The position numbers and the translations under genes were made by a program. From positions 1 to 26,444 of the IMG/VR virus record IMGVR_UViG_3300046007_005026: DNA of 26,444 bases. One strand, written 5' to 3'. Each line of letters starts with the position of its first letter. Within the stretch, counting starts at the first letter, position 1. Shown here piece by piece: positions 1 to 6,906 of the stretch. The notes beneath the pieces were generated by a model. It was not told the origin of the DNA, made no database searches, and saw only the letters and a list, made by a program, of their open reading frames with translations. This stretch comes from a virus.

Positions 1-2
1 GC

Positions 3-287
3 ATGTTGACCCGTCAGGAGTCTGAGCGGCTGGCAGGGATGGGTGTGACGGCTGAGGCGGCACAGCGTGGCTTTGCTGCGCTCGGCCAGGCCCAGGAGTT
101 GTTCAATCCGCTGAGTACGTCGGAAGAAGAAATCAGCCAGGATGTCCAGTTGGGTGCGGTGTTTGGCCAGAATGCCGAGGCCCAACGGCAGGTTGAGCAG
201 CGGCGCCAGCAGCGGCAGGCAGAGTTCGCTGGTGGCGGGCAGTACGCCATGACCCGTGAGGGAATGGTCGGACTTACCGGCGAGTAA
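3..287 (+). CDS. C-terminal end of a virion structural protein (partial)
   Basis: The reading frame is open to the left edge of the window, so only the last ~94 residues are seen and the true start lies outside. The segment is Gln/Ala/Glu-rich and probably helical, ending in a Gly-rich tail (GLTGE). Its position just before a scaffold and capsid gene, and a tail of the type seen on actinophage proteins encoded between portal and scaffold, suggest a portal-associated or minor head protein. No catalytic motif is visible. The product name is inferred from position, not from a recognised domain. Confidence 0.6.
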   Translation: MLTRQESERLAGMGVTAEAAQRGFAALGQAQELFNPLSTSEEEISQDVQLGAVFGQNAEAQRQVEQRRQQRQAEFAGGGQYAMTREGMVGLTGE

Positions 288-298
288 CTTGTGAATAG

Positions 299-327
299 TT
301 GCAGATGCACCATTTGTCTGTCATACT
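299..327 (+). promoter_or_regulatory. Candidate sigma70-like promoter upstream of the scaffold/capsid genes
   Basis: TTGCAG (299-304) and CATACT (322-327) are separated by exactly 17 bp, in a 170-bp gap that is AT-richer than its surroundings and lies directly upstream of the scaffold and capsid genes. The boxes are imperfect (4/6 each), so this is a candidate only. Confidence 0.35.
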
Positions 328-413
328 TCCCATTGAGCGTGTGCTAATCGTGTGTGCTTCGCAAGAGGCCGCGGTGGGCCGTTCGACAATTCGATAGGTC
401 ATAGACCCCGCCG

Positions 414-433
414 TCCCCATACCTCCGTGGGGA
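414..433 (+). promoter_or_regulatory. Small leader hairpin before the scaffold ribosome-binding site
   Basis: TCCCCA (414-419) and TGGGGA (428-433) form a perfect 6-bp stem with an 8-nt loop containing CCTCC, an anti-Shine-Dalgarno-like string. The scaffold RBS AAGGAG lies ~12 nt downstream. It could tune translation or be chance. Confidence 0.25.
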
Positions 434-459
434 TGAGTACGGAAAAGGAGCGAAACCGA

Positions 460-906
460 ATGTCAGATTTCACCGACACGGATGCAATCGAAGTCGAATC
501 TGAAGCCCGCGGACTGCGGAAGCAGTTGGAGCAGGAACTTCAGGCTAGGAAGGAAGCGGAGTCTCGGGCCACGAAGGTGGAGCGAGAGTTGGCTTTCGCT
601 AAGGCCGGAATTGATCTTGGCGATCCTCGCATGTCGTATTTCGTAAAGGGATACGAGGGGGATTCGGACCCGGAGAAGATTCGTCAGGCTGCGCTGGAGG
701 CAGGTTTCCTGTCTACTCCTACGCCGGATGTCCCTTCCGATGAACTTGCCCAGCATGAGAAGGCTGCGAGCCTTTCCGCTGGGACGCAGACGATTGACTT
801 CGATGTGGATGCCGAGTACGTCCAGGCTCTTGCTCAGGCCCGCACGAAGGATGATGTGCTTGCCCTGATGGACAAGTTTGGGAGTCCTCGCACCAGTTTC
901 ATCTAG
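460..906 (+). CDS. Capsid scaffolding protein
   Basis: A 148-aa acidic, highly charged protein. Residues ~10-50 are a continuous heptad-like helix rich in Glu, Arg, Lys and Ala (LRKQLEQELQARKEAESRA), followed by a less ordered acidic middle and a short basic/hydrophobic end. Scaffolding proteins fill the procapsid interior and are encoded immediately upstream of the major capsid gene, as here (37-bp gap). The ATG at 460 is chosen over an in-frame upstream start at 352 because AAGGAG lies 8-9 nt before it and the extra N-terminal residues look non-coding. The role rests on position plus composition rather than a sequence motif. Confidence 0.75.
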   Translation: MSDFTDTDAIEVESEARGLRKQLEQELQARKEAESRATKVERELAFAKAGIDLGDPRMSYFVKGYEGDSDPEKIRQAALEAGFLSTPTPDVPSDELAQHEKAASLSAGTQTIDFDVDAEYVQALAQARTKDDVLALMDKFGSPRTSFI

Positions 907-943
907 GTCGGTATCCGGCTCTCAATGCTTCTAGGAGGAAGCC

Positions 944-1912
944 ATGCCTGATGCCCTTACTAAGACCGGATCGGTTGCGTGGGACCAGACCGCGTACAAC
1001 CGGCTCGCTTACTTTGACCTGCGGCCCGAACTTTACATGGACGGGTTCGCGGATGTTCAGCCGACTGCTCAGGCGATGCCTGGTGCTGCGGTCGTGTTCA
1101 ACATCACCAGCGACATGGCTGTCGCTTCGACTGCGATCAACGAGTCCACCGATGTGGATGCGGTTGCGCTGTCGGACAGCGAGGTTACGCTGACCCTCGC
1201 TGAGTACGGCAACGTCGTGAAGTCCACGAAGAAGTTGCGGTCCACTTCGTACCTGCCCGTTGATGAGGTTCTTATCAACGTCATTTCGTACAACGCTGGT
1301 GTGTCGATCGACACGATCTGCCGCGATGTGCTGAAGGCCGGTAGCAACGTTTCGTACGTTGGTGGCAAGTCGGCCCGTAACACCATCACGCCGGATGACC
1401 ACTTCGGTACGGCTACTGCCCGTACTGGTGCTCAGGCTGTCCGTCGGGCGGTGGCTCAGTTGCGTTCCGCGAACGTGGCTACCATCGGTGGTTCGTACGC
1501 TGGGGTGATCCACCCCGACGTTTCGTACGACTTCCGTGGCGCTACGGGCGGTGCGAACTGGCGTGACCCGCACACCTACTCTGACCCGAGCAACATCTAC
1601 AACGGTGAGATCGGTCAGTTTGAGGGTGTCCGGTTCATTGAGTCGCCGCGGTCCCCGGTGTTCGCTGACGCTGGTTCTTCCACGACGCTTACCGATGTGT
1701 ACGGTACGCTGATCCTGGGGAAGCAGGCGCTGGCGAAGGCGTGGAGCATTCAGGATGGCGGTTCGCCGCTTCCGTCGGTGTTCCCGACCCCGATTGTGGA
1801 CAACCTTCGGCGGTTCCTCGGTGCGGCCTGGTACTGGATGGGTGCTTACGGCATCTTCCGTGAGGTTGCGCTCCGTCGGATTGAGTCGTCCTCGTCCATC
1901 GGTTCCAACTGA
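944..1912 (+). CDS. Major capsid protein, N4-gp56-like HK97-fold family
   Basis: A 322-aa protein with features of the N4-gp56 major capsid family: an N-terminal segment reading YNRLAYFDLRPELYMD, a central AGVIHPDVSYDFRG block (~residues 185-200), a GEIGQFEGVRFIESPR block (~222-238), and a C-terminal beta-strand segment (GAYGIFREVALRRIES). The length matches the family. The start is fixed by AGGAGG at 933-938, six bases before ATG. It builds the icosahedral shell on the scaffold encoded just upstream. A strong hairpin after the stop (1927-1964) would let it be expressed at higher level than the following genes. This is the most secure functional call in the left half. Confidence 0.9.
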   Translation: MPDALTKTGSVAWDQTAYNRLAYFDLRPELYMDGFADVQPTAQAMPGAAVVFNITSDMAVASTAINESTDVDAVALSDSEVTLTLAEYGNVVKSTKKLRSTSYLPVDEVLINVISYNAGVSIDTICRDVLKAGSNVSYVGGKSARNTITPDDHFGTATARTGAQAVRRAVAQLRSANVATIGGSYAGVIHPDVSYDFRGATGGANWRDPHTYSDPSNIYNGEIGQFEGVRFIESPRSPVFADAGSSTTLTDVYGTLILGKQALAKAWSIQDGGSPLPSVFPTPIVDNLRRFLGAAWYWMGAYGIFREVALRRIESSSSIGSN

Positions 1913-1926
1913 TCCGAGTGACTGTG

Positions 1927-1964
1927 AGGGGGGAGGCGTCGGTGATCCCGGCTGCCTCCCCCCT
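1927..1964 (+). terminator. GC-rich stem-loop terminator after the capsid gene
   Basis: AGGGGGGAGGC (1927-1937) pairs perfectly with GCCTCCCCCCT (1954-1964) across a 16-nt loop, 15 bp after the capsid stop. The downstream tract is only weakly T-rich (CTTCGTCGCTTTG), as is common in actinobacterial and actinophage terminators. It probably attenuates read-through into the minor virion genes. Confidence 0.75.
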
Positions 1965-1986
1965 TCGTCGCTTTGTGGGGTGTTGA

Positions 1987-2994
1987 ATGCCTACGTTCAT
2001 GCCGCCGACGGAACCGTATTCGCAGATCGATTTGTACGGTCCTCGGCTGCCTAATCGTCTGATGCGTTATTACGGTACGTTGGACCGTGGGCGTAATGTG
2101 TTCTATCTGTCTAATGGTGTAGTGACCGAGACTGATCCTGATTCGGTGTCGGTGTTTTGGGAGCAGTCGGACGGGTCGCCTTATGTTCTTCGTGTTTGGT
2201 ATGGAGGGCATCATGGCGGCAAAGTGTCTGCTGCGGAACAAACGGCCCTAGAAGCCGCTGGGTACACCGTCGAAACCCGGTATTTGTCTTTGGCGGGTGT
2301 TGAGAATTGTTTTGCGTATACGCCAAATAGCGCAAAAGTGCAAGTTGATGGCGTTTTAGATGTTCGTGCTCATGTTGCTTTGGACGAATGGATACGACCT
2401 TTCGATTCATCTTCTTTGGGCAATCAAGTGTTGATGGCTCAAAGGGACGATACAAAGTCAGACAGCAACGGCGGCGGGAATTCTTACGAGTTTACTGTTT
2501 TGCATAATCTTGCGACGCCGCCAGGGGGTTTTAGAAGTAGATGTATTACGACAGCAGGCACGGCTACGCTTGGAGTTAGTTCTGTTGCTCCTACTGTCGC
2601 TGATGGAGTCGCACTATGGGTGCGTCTAGTCCGCCAACTAGACGGAACATTTATTTTTTATACTGCTCCGTCTAGTATTGATGAGCCTTCTGTCTGGACT
2701 CAATTGGGAGAGTCGCAAACTGGTGTTGCGGGCCAGTTGATGAAAACAACCAGTAGTCTTTTTGTGGGTGCTAGGCTGGCGTTCAAGACTGCGACAGACG
2801 GTTTGGCGGGACTTCCGTACCGAACCGTTGAAGAAGCAGCAGGCAAGTTTTACCGCGTTTTGCTGTATGATGGCGATACTGTGGTAGCGGACTTCGATCC
2901 AGACGATGCTTTTACTGTGGACGAACGGTCTTGGGTTTCCAAAACCGGCGAACAATGGTTTCTTGTTGGTGATGCAAGTTTGGCGGTTTCGTAA
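1987..2994 (+). CDS. Chimeric virion protein: short phage N-domain plus LamG/ConA-like lectin domain
   Basis: A 335-aa protein. Residues ~1-85 resemble stand-alone ~90-residue actinophage virion proteins (RLMRYYGTLDRGRNVFYLSNG, ending near AALEAAGYTVE). Residues ~95-335 look like a concanavalin-A/LamG jelly roll with alternating beta-strands (VQVDGVLDVRAHVALDEWI, GVALWVRLVRQLDGTFIFYT, FYRVLLYDGDTVVADFDP). DNA after ~2225 is visibly more A/T-rich and uses codons such as TTT, AAA and TTA that the capsid gene avoids, consistent with acquisition of the lectin portion. It likely forms a capsid-surface decoration binding carbohydrate; this is inference. The next gene starts within its stop codon (TAATG). 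Confidence 0.65.
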   Translation: MPTFMPPTEPYSQIDLYGPRLPNRLMRYYGTLDRGRNVFYLSNGVVTETDPDSVSVFWEQSDGSPYVLRVWYGGHHGGKVSAAEQTALEAAGYTVETRYLSLAGVENCFAYTPNSAKVQVDGVLDVRAHVALDEWIRPFDSSSLGNQVLMAQRDDTKSDSNGGGNSYEFTVLHNLATPPGGFRSRCITTAGTATLGVSSVAPTVADGVALWVRLVRQLDGTFIFYTAPSSIDEPSVWTQLGESQTGVAGQLMKTTSSLFVGARLAFKTATDGLAGLPYRTVEEAAGKFYRVLLYDGDTVVADFDPDDAFTVDERSWVSKTGEQWFLVGDASLAVS

Positions 2995-3209
2995 TGGAAC
3001 TGGTTCAGGAACTGAATCGTCTGGCTGGCACAGTCGGTTTGACTGAGGTGCAGGCGGCGAATGTGTGGGCGGCTACGTCTGGTCTGACGTTGACGCAGGC
3101 CCTGCGGGCGAAGGCCACGAACACGGATGTGACTGATGTGCAGGCGTTGAATCTGTTGGCGAGCCGGGTTGGTTTCCCGGCCCCGTTGGCTGCGAGTTTG
3201 ATCCCGTGA
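2994..3209 (+). CDS. Small hypothetical protein in the virion operon
   Basis: A 71-aa protein starting at the ATG that shares its A with the preceding TAA. It is predominantly helical with an internal repeat: GLTEVQAANVWAATSGLTLTQALRAKA and DVTDVQALNLLASRVGFPAPLA share the pattern (L/V)T(E/D)VQAxNxxA. It has no Cys and no membrane segment. Overlap on both sides (TAATG before, GTGA after) indicates translational coupling with the virion proteins. It could be a neck or capsid-associated factor, but no family is recognised. Confidence 0.6.
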   Translation: MELVQELNRLAGTVGLTEVQAANVWAATSGLTLTQALRAKATNTDVTDVQALNLLASRVGFPAPLAASLIP

Positions 3210-3646
3210 CGCTTGGTGCGGCGATCCCGCCGCCTTCTTCTTCTCAACTTGCGTCGGTCGCTGAGAGTGCGCTGGACGCTTGGCTACGCGAACGGTCCGA
3301 TACCCTGATTGTGATTCAGGAGATTCTGCGTTCGCAGGAGCAGACGCAGGCTGCGTTGGCTGAGATTGTGCGGACGTTGAATGGGGCGGTGCGGGATTTG
3401 GCGATGGCCGCGTCGGGTCTTTCGACTCGGGTGGAGCAGCCTGCCCCGATTGTGAATGTGTCGGTTCCTGAAAAGGACCCGGTGGTGAATGTGACGGTTG
3501 AGGCTGCGCCGGTTCATGTTGAGGTTATTGAGCCTGAGGAACCGGAGAAGCCTGAGAAGCCAGAGAAGAAGTCGCGCGAGGTTACGACCATTGAGCGTGA
3601 TGCAGAGGGTAGGATTGTTCGGGCGATTACGGAGGAAGTTGAATGA
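3206..3646 (+). CDS. Hypothetical virion-associated protein with acidic Pro/Glu/Lys linker
   Basis: A 146-aa protein with a GTG start overlapping the previous stop (GTGA). Residues ~15-75 form an amphipathic, coiled-coil-like helix (LIVIQEILRSQEQTQAALAE). Residues ~80-110 alternate beta-like V/N segments (APIVNVSVPEKDPVVNVTVE). Residues ~112-127 are a Pro/Glu/Lys spacer (EPEEPEKPEKPEKK), and the end (TTIERDAEGRIVRAITEE) resembles tails of other phage structural proteins. The design of helix, linker and short C-motif suggests an elongated bridging protein. No enzymatic signature is present. Confidence 0.6.
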   Translation: MTLGAAIPPPSSSQLASVAESALDAWLRERSDTLIVIQEILRSQEQTQAALAEIVRTLNGAVRDLAMAASGLSTRVEQPAPIVNVSVPEKDPVVNVTVEAAPVHVEVIEPEEPEKPEKPEKKSREVTTIERDAEGRIVRAITEEVE

Positions 3647-4020
3647 GTCTTTCTAATTATGCTGAGAACGCATTTGCGAATGCGTTGCGTGGGGGTGGCA
3701 ACGGGACGAGTGTGACTGCCCCTACTGCGCTTTACGCCAAGTTGCACACGGGTGCGCCCGGCGAGGATGGCACCAGCAACGCTGCGGCTACGACGACTCG
3801 GGTCGAAGTGCAGTTTGGTGCTGCGTCGAACGGTGTGATTTCGCTGTCGAACACGCCGTCGTGGACGAATCTTGCGAATGCGGAAACCATCTCCCACGTT
3901 TCGATTTGGGATAACGTGACGGCTGGTAACTGTTGGGGTGATGGGGCGCTTACGTCGTCGGTGACTGTGGGTGTCGGTGACACTCTGACGATCAGCGCGT
4001 TCACCCTGACGATGACCTGA
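3643..4020 (+). CDS. Virion protein of the LHTGxPGEDGTSN family
   Basis: A 125-aa protein whose ATG overlaps the previous stop (ATGA). It carries the recognisable motif LYAKLHTGAPGEDGTSN (~residues 31-47), followed by TTRVEVQFGAASNGVIS and ISHVSIWDNVTAGNCWG. This signature defines a small beta-rich family widespread in actinophages, annotated variously as tail or structural protein. It probably assembles on the virion surface or neck. Codon use matches the capsid gene, unlike the lectin portion upstream. Family membership is confident; the exact virion location is not. Confidence 0.7.
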   Translation: MSLSNYAENAFANALRGGGNGTSVTAPTALYAKLHTGAPGEDGTSNAAATTTRVEVQFGAASNGVISLSNTPSWTNLANAETISHVSIWDNVTAGNCWGDGALTSSVTVGVGDTLTISAFTLTMT

Positions 4021-4031
4021 TTGGGGATTTG

Positions 4032-4505
4032 ATGCCTGCACCGCAGTATTCGTGTTCGACCGAAGCGGCTGTTGCGCTTACTGCCGCAACTGCTAAATCG
4101 GTTGTGGGGGTGCGCGCCCATGCCAATAGCGGAATTATGGTGTGCGGGTTCACTATTTCGTTTGCTGACACAAACGCTGCTGAAGTCCCGGCTTTGGTCG
4201 AACTGATGTACGCGACGTTTGCAACGAACGCCCCTGGGACGAACAGTACCTCTACGACGCCCCGCCAGATTTTTGGTCGTTCGTTGGCTGCCGGATTTAC
4301 GTCTGCAAGGAACTGGACTGCCGAACCGACTGTGCTGACACAAGCGTTCAACGAGTTTGTTCTCACTCCTAATGGTGGAACGTTTGTTTATAACTTCCCA
4401 CTTGGGACAGAACCGGATAGCGCATTGAGCGAAGGTTTTGTTTTGCGCGTGACAGCGCCTTCTGCTACTGATTGTCGCGCAGGACTAATCGTTTCTCGGA
4501 TTTGA
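4032..4505 (+). CDS. Hypothetical beta-rich virion protein
   Basis: A 157-aa protein starting at the ATG at 4032 after a GGGG-type RBS. It is rich in Ala, Thr, Ser and Val and made of short beta-strand-like segments separated by turns. The end, FVLRVTAPSATDCRAGLIV, resembles the last strands of a small beta-sandwich. No signal peptide or membrane span is visible. Lying in tandem with other beta-rich proteins of similar size, it is probably a capsid decoration or spike component. Codon use is slightly more A/T-rich than the capsid gene. Confidence 0.55.
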   Translation: MPAPQYSCSTEAAVALTAATAKSVVGVRAHANSGIMVCGFTISFADTNAAEVPALVELMYATFATNAPGTNSTSTTPRQIFGRSLAAGFTSARNWTAEPTVLTQAFNEFVLTPNGGTFVYNFPLGTEPDSALSEGFVLRVTAPSATDCRAGLIVSRI

Positions 4506-4508
4506 CCG

Positions 4509-5273
4509 ATGCCGGTCCCTACGGTTTCAACGCTGGTCGCGGCGACCGGCACAGATACCGACGCTGCCAATTATTCGACTGCTTCAATCACCCCGACGGC
4601 AGGGCGGTTGGTTGTCGCCGTGTTCGTTTGGCTTGATCTGTCGGGCAGCCCCAAGGTCCCTACATCGTTGACGGGTTGCGGCATCACTTTTACTCGTATG
4701 GATACAAGTGATGGCAATCCGACGACTGTCCCCTGGCAGGTGATTTATTCTGGTTGGGCCGATCCGGGTTCTGTCACTTCTGGCGCGTTGACGTTGAATG
4801 GTGTTGTGTCTACGGGCACGGCTGACGGCGCAATTTGGGCTGTTGTCGAACTTGACGGCGTAGACATGATGATTGGTGATACTGATACTGATGGGACACG
4901 ACGCGGGTTTTTGAACCAGGCGACCGTATTCACCACGAACGATACGGCTACTTCTACGGCTGCTGCGCGCCGTAATACAGATTCGTTGTTTCTGTCAGTA
5001 GCAAGTTGTTATGACAATGCGTCCACTACTGCGCCTTCTTTGACAAGCCCGACGAGTTGGACGGAGCAAACCAACAATCCGCAGGCTATGGGTGGAGATA
5101 GCGTTCGTCTTGCTATCGCCTATGACACTACGGGAGATACGACTGCGAATTGGGTCGCGGGTGCGTCCAATGACCGTATGTCAGTCCAAACATTTGAGTA
5201 CCCGGGGGTTGGGCGTACTGTTCCACGACAATGGAACTATAACGATGCTGTGCATCGAAGCACTCGGTGGTAA
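4509..5273 (+). CDS. Putative virion surface protein with Thr/Ser-rich beta-sandwich
   Basis: A 254-aa protein beginning three bases after the previous stop. The N-terminal portion (STASITPTAGRLVVAVFVWL, ~residues 23-42) is typical of phage proteins with a lectin- or galactose-binding-like fold. It has very high Thr, Ser, Gly and Asp content, conserved-looking Trp positions, and a C-terminal SVQTFEYPG strand. No catalytic motif is seen. It may bind glycans or decorate the shell; function is inferred from composition and position only. Confidence 0.55.
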   Translation: MPVPTVSTLVAATGTDTDAANYSTASITPTAGRLVVAVFVWLDLSGSPKVPTSLTGCGITFTRMDTSDGNPTTVPWQVIYSGWADPGSVTSGALTLNGVVSTGTADGAIWAVVELDGVDMMIGDTDTDGTRRGFLNQATVFTTNDTATSTAAARRNTDSLFLSVASCYDNASTTAPSLTSPTSWTEQTNNPQAMGGDSVRLAIAYDTTGDTTANWVAGASNDRMSVQTFEYPGVGRTVPRQWNYNDAVHRSTRW

Positions 5274-5276
5274 CAG

Positions 5277-6077
5277 ATGCCTCGTCTTGGTAGGCGCCAA
5301 CCGACTAATGAAATTCTGATTCTGCCCAAACGGGCAATTGTTGAACAGGTTTGTTCGGTTGAGATTGCGGGTAGCGGGGATTGGTCTGCTACCGCAACAC
5401 GCACCCGTTTCTTTTCTGCCGCCATCGCCGGTGATGGCGACTGGTCTGCATCTGCGACCCGCACCCAGTTCTTCTCTGCTGACATTGCTGGTAATGGGGA
5501 TTGGTCCGCAACAGCAGTATGCGTCCGGTCGCGGGCTGCTGCCATCGCAGGTAACGGTGATTGGTCTGCTGCCGCGACTGTCACTCGTTCCCGGTCTGCG
5601 GCTATCGACGGTGCTGGCGATTGGTCTGCGACCGTAACAGCAACCCGGTTCGCATCTGTTGATATTGCGGGTAGCGGTACTTGGTCTGCGTCGGCTACGC
5701 GCATCCAGTCTCGGTCTGCGGCTATCGACGGTAACGGTGATTGGTCTGCGACTGCGTTCGTTACCCGGTTCGCGTCAGCGGAAATCGTTGGGTTTGGTTT
5801 CTGGTCGGCAACGAACTTCGGCACCAAGTTTGCGATTGCTGCTATTGCAGGGTCGGGCACATGGCAAACCACGTTTGTTCGTAGTGCTGCGTTCGTTGCG
5901 GCCATTGCGGGGAACGGCGATTGGTCCGCTGCTGCGAACCGTAGCGGCGCAGAAATCGAACAGAGGTTCGGGGGTGCCCCGTATTCGCGGCGCGAGTTGG
6001 ACAAACAGATTTACGACGAACAATTGGCAAAAATCCTTGCTGACGATGAGGAAGTTTTGTTGTGGCTGTTGACGTAG
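5277..6077 (+). CDS. Virion protein built of ten 20-residue GxGDWSA repeats
   Basis: A 266-aa protein. Residues 30-~229 are ten in-register 20-residue repeats with consensus IAGxGDWSAxAtxtrxxSAa. The Ile, both Gly, the Trp and the Ser-Ala are nearly invariant, while positions 11-18 vary strongly. Constant 20-residue spacing suggests a beta-solenoid or regularly stacked sheet. A conserved-looking C-terminal helix follows (YSRRELDKQIYDEQLAKILA) and probably anchors it. The GTG of the next gene lies inside its 3' end. Likely a fibre or surface protein whose repeat number could change by recombination; the receptor role is speculative. Confidence 0.65.
   Translation: MPRLGRRQPTNEILILPKRAIVEQVCSVEIAGSGDWSATATRTRFFSAAIAGDGDWSASATRTQFFSADIAGNGDWSATAVCVRSRAAAIAGNGDWSAAATVTRSRSAAIDGAGDWSATVTATRFASVDIAGSGTWSASATRIQSRSAAIDGNGDWSATAFVTRFASAEIVGFGFWSATNFGTKFAIAAIAGSGTWQTTFVRSAAFVAAIAGNGDWSAAANRSGAEIEQRFGGAPYSRRELDKQIYDEQLAKILADDEEVLLWLLT
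5364..5963 (+). repeat. Ten tandem 60-bp coding repeats (GxGDWSA units)
   Basis: Units begin at 5364, 5424, 5484, 5544, 5604, 5664, 5724, 5784, 5844 and 5904, each opening with an Ile codon followed by Ala, Asp or Val and Gly. DNA identity between units is partial while protein consensus is strong, pointing to old repeats under selection rather than recent duplication. Unit 8 (GFGFWSA) and unit 9 (GSGTWQT) are the most diverged. Confidence 0.85.
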
Positions 6078-6457
6078 AGAAGTTGATTGCTGACATCACC
6101 CGGCGGGTGGCGCAGGAAGTGTTGGAGGCGCTTGCTGTCCCGCAGCGGGTGGAGGACGAGTACCCGGATTGGGACGAGTATGTGCCTGATCCTGTTGAGG
6201 ATGTGGCCCCGAGTGGGGTGTCGTCGCTGCGGTCACGGTTGCAGGGTGAGGTTGAGCCTGCGGTCGATGAGTTGGCTGAGGACGAGGATGTGGAGTTGTC
6301 GGCAGGTACGTCTGCTGGTGCTGTCGCACCGTTGCTGACGGATGTGTCGTTGGAGAGGCGAGGCGGGTTCGATCCTCGGTCGAATCCGAATTGGTTCACG
6401 GTCCAGTATCAGCGGGATGTGGTGCTGCCTTCTCGGGCCGCACCGAAGGGGGCATGA
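6062..6457 (+). CDS. Hypothetical acidic virion-operon protein
   Basis: A 131-aa protein with a GTG start at 6062, overlapping the preceding gene by 16 bp. The N-terminus is an amphipathic helix (MAVDVEKLIADITRRVAQEV), the middle is acidic and probably disordered (WDEYVPDPVEDVAP, DELAEDEDVEL), and the end contains a short aromatic motif (SNPNWFTVQYQRDVVLPSR). It overlaps the next gene as ATGA. No family is recognised. The combination of helix, acidic linker and aromatic tail would suit an adaptor or small chaperone for the structural proteins. Confidence 0.55.
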   Translation: MAVDVEKLIADITRRVAQEVLEALAVPQRVEDEYPDWDEYVPDPVEDVAPSGVSSLRSRLQGEVEPAVDELAEDEDVELSAGTSAGAVAPLLTDVSLERRGGFDPRSNPNWFTVQYQRDVVLPSRAAPKGA

Positions 6458-6906
6458 TGCCGACGTATTTGTACGAGTGTAAGAAGGGCCATCGGGACGA
6501 GGTGTGGCGTTCGATCCATACTGAGGACTTGAAGGTTTACGAGTGTGGGTGTGGGGCGAAGTCCCATCTGGTGTTCACATCCCCGGCGATTGCGGCTGAT
6601 GCGTTGCCGAACAAGTTGCATGGGGTCCGGTCGGTGGATGCGATGGAGAGCCGGTGGGATAAGGACATGCCTGCGTATAAGCGGTTGCGTGAGCAGGGCT
6701 ATCAGCCTCGGGGTGTGGATGGGGCGGCGATGGCCGAGTCGCAGGCGAATCATCCGTTGGAGATTGAGATGGGCCGTCCGTTGGGTAAGGACAAGGAGGT
6801 CCGTCGGGCGCAGGAGATCGCATCGGATTTGATGGGTAGGGATGTGACGAAGGTGGGGGCCGAGTTGGGCAAGTCGAAGCGTTCGGGTGAGGATGTGAAG
6901 GCATGA
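6457..6906 (+). CDS. FmdB-like zinc-ribbon protein with C-terminal extension
   Basis: A 149-aa protein. Its N-terminus follows the FmdB zinc-ribbon plan: MPTYLYECKKGH, then VYECGCGAKSHLVFTSPAI (~residues 28-46). It is degenerate because the first knuckle has one Cys plus His (CKKGH) rather than CxxC, and the second reads CGC. Residues ~60-149 are a charged helical extension unlike free-standing FmdB proteins. The start is taken as the second of two adjacent ATGs (6454 or 6457); either overlaps the upstream stop. Such small ribbons are common next to phage structural genes; the role is unknown. Confidence 0.65.
   Translation: MPTYLYECKKGHRDEVWRSIHTEDLKVYECGCGAKSHLVFTSPAIAADALPNKLHGVRSVDAMESRWDKDMPAYKRLREQGYQPRGVDGAAMAESQANHPLEIEMGRPLGKDKEVRRAQEIASDLMGRDVTKVGAELGKSKRSGEDVKA

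Noticed and set aside
5219-5236. GTTCCA...TGGAAC dyad resembling the parS-like site
   Set aside because: The centre is CGACAA rather than CG, so arm spacing is wrong for parS, and it lies inside a coding region.
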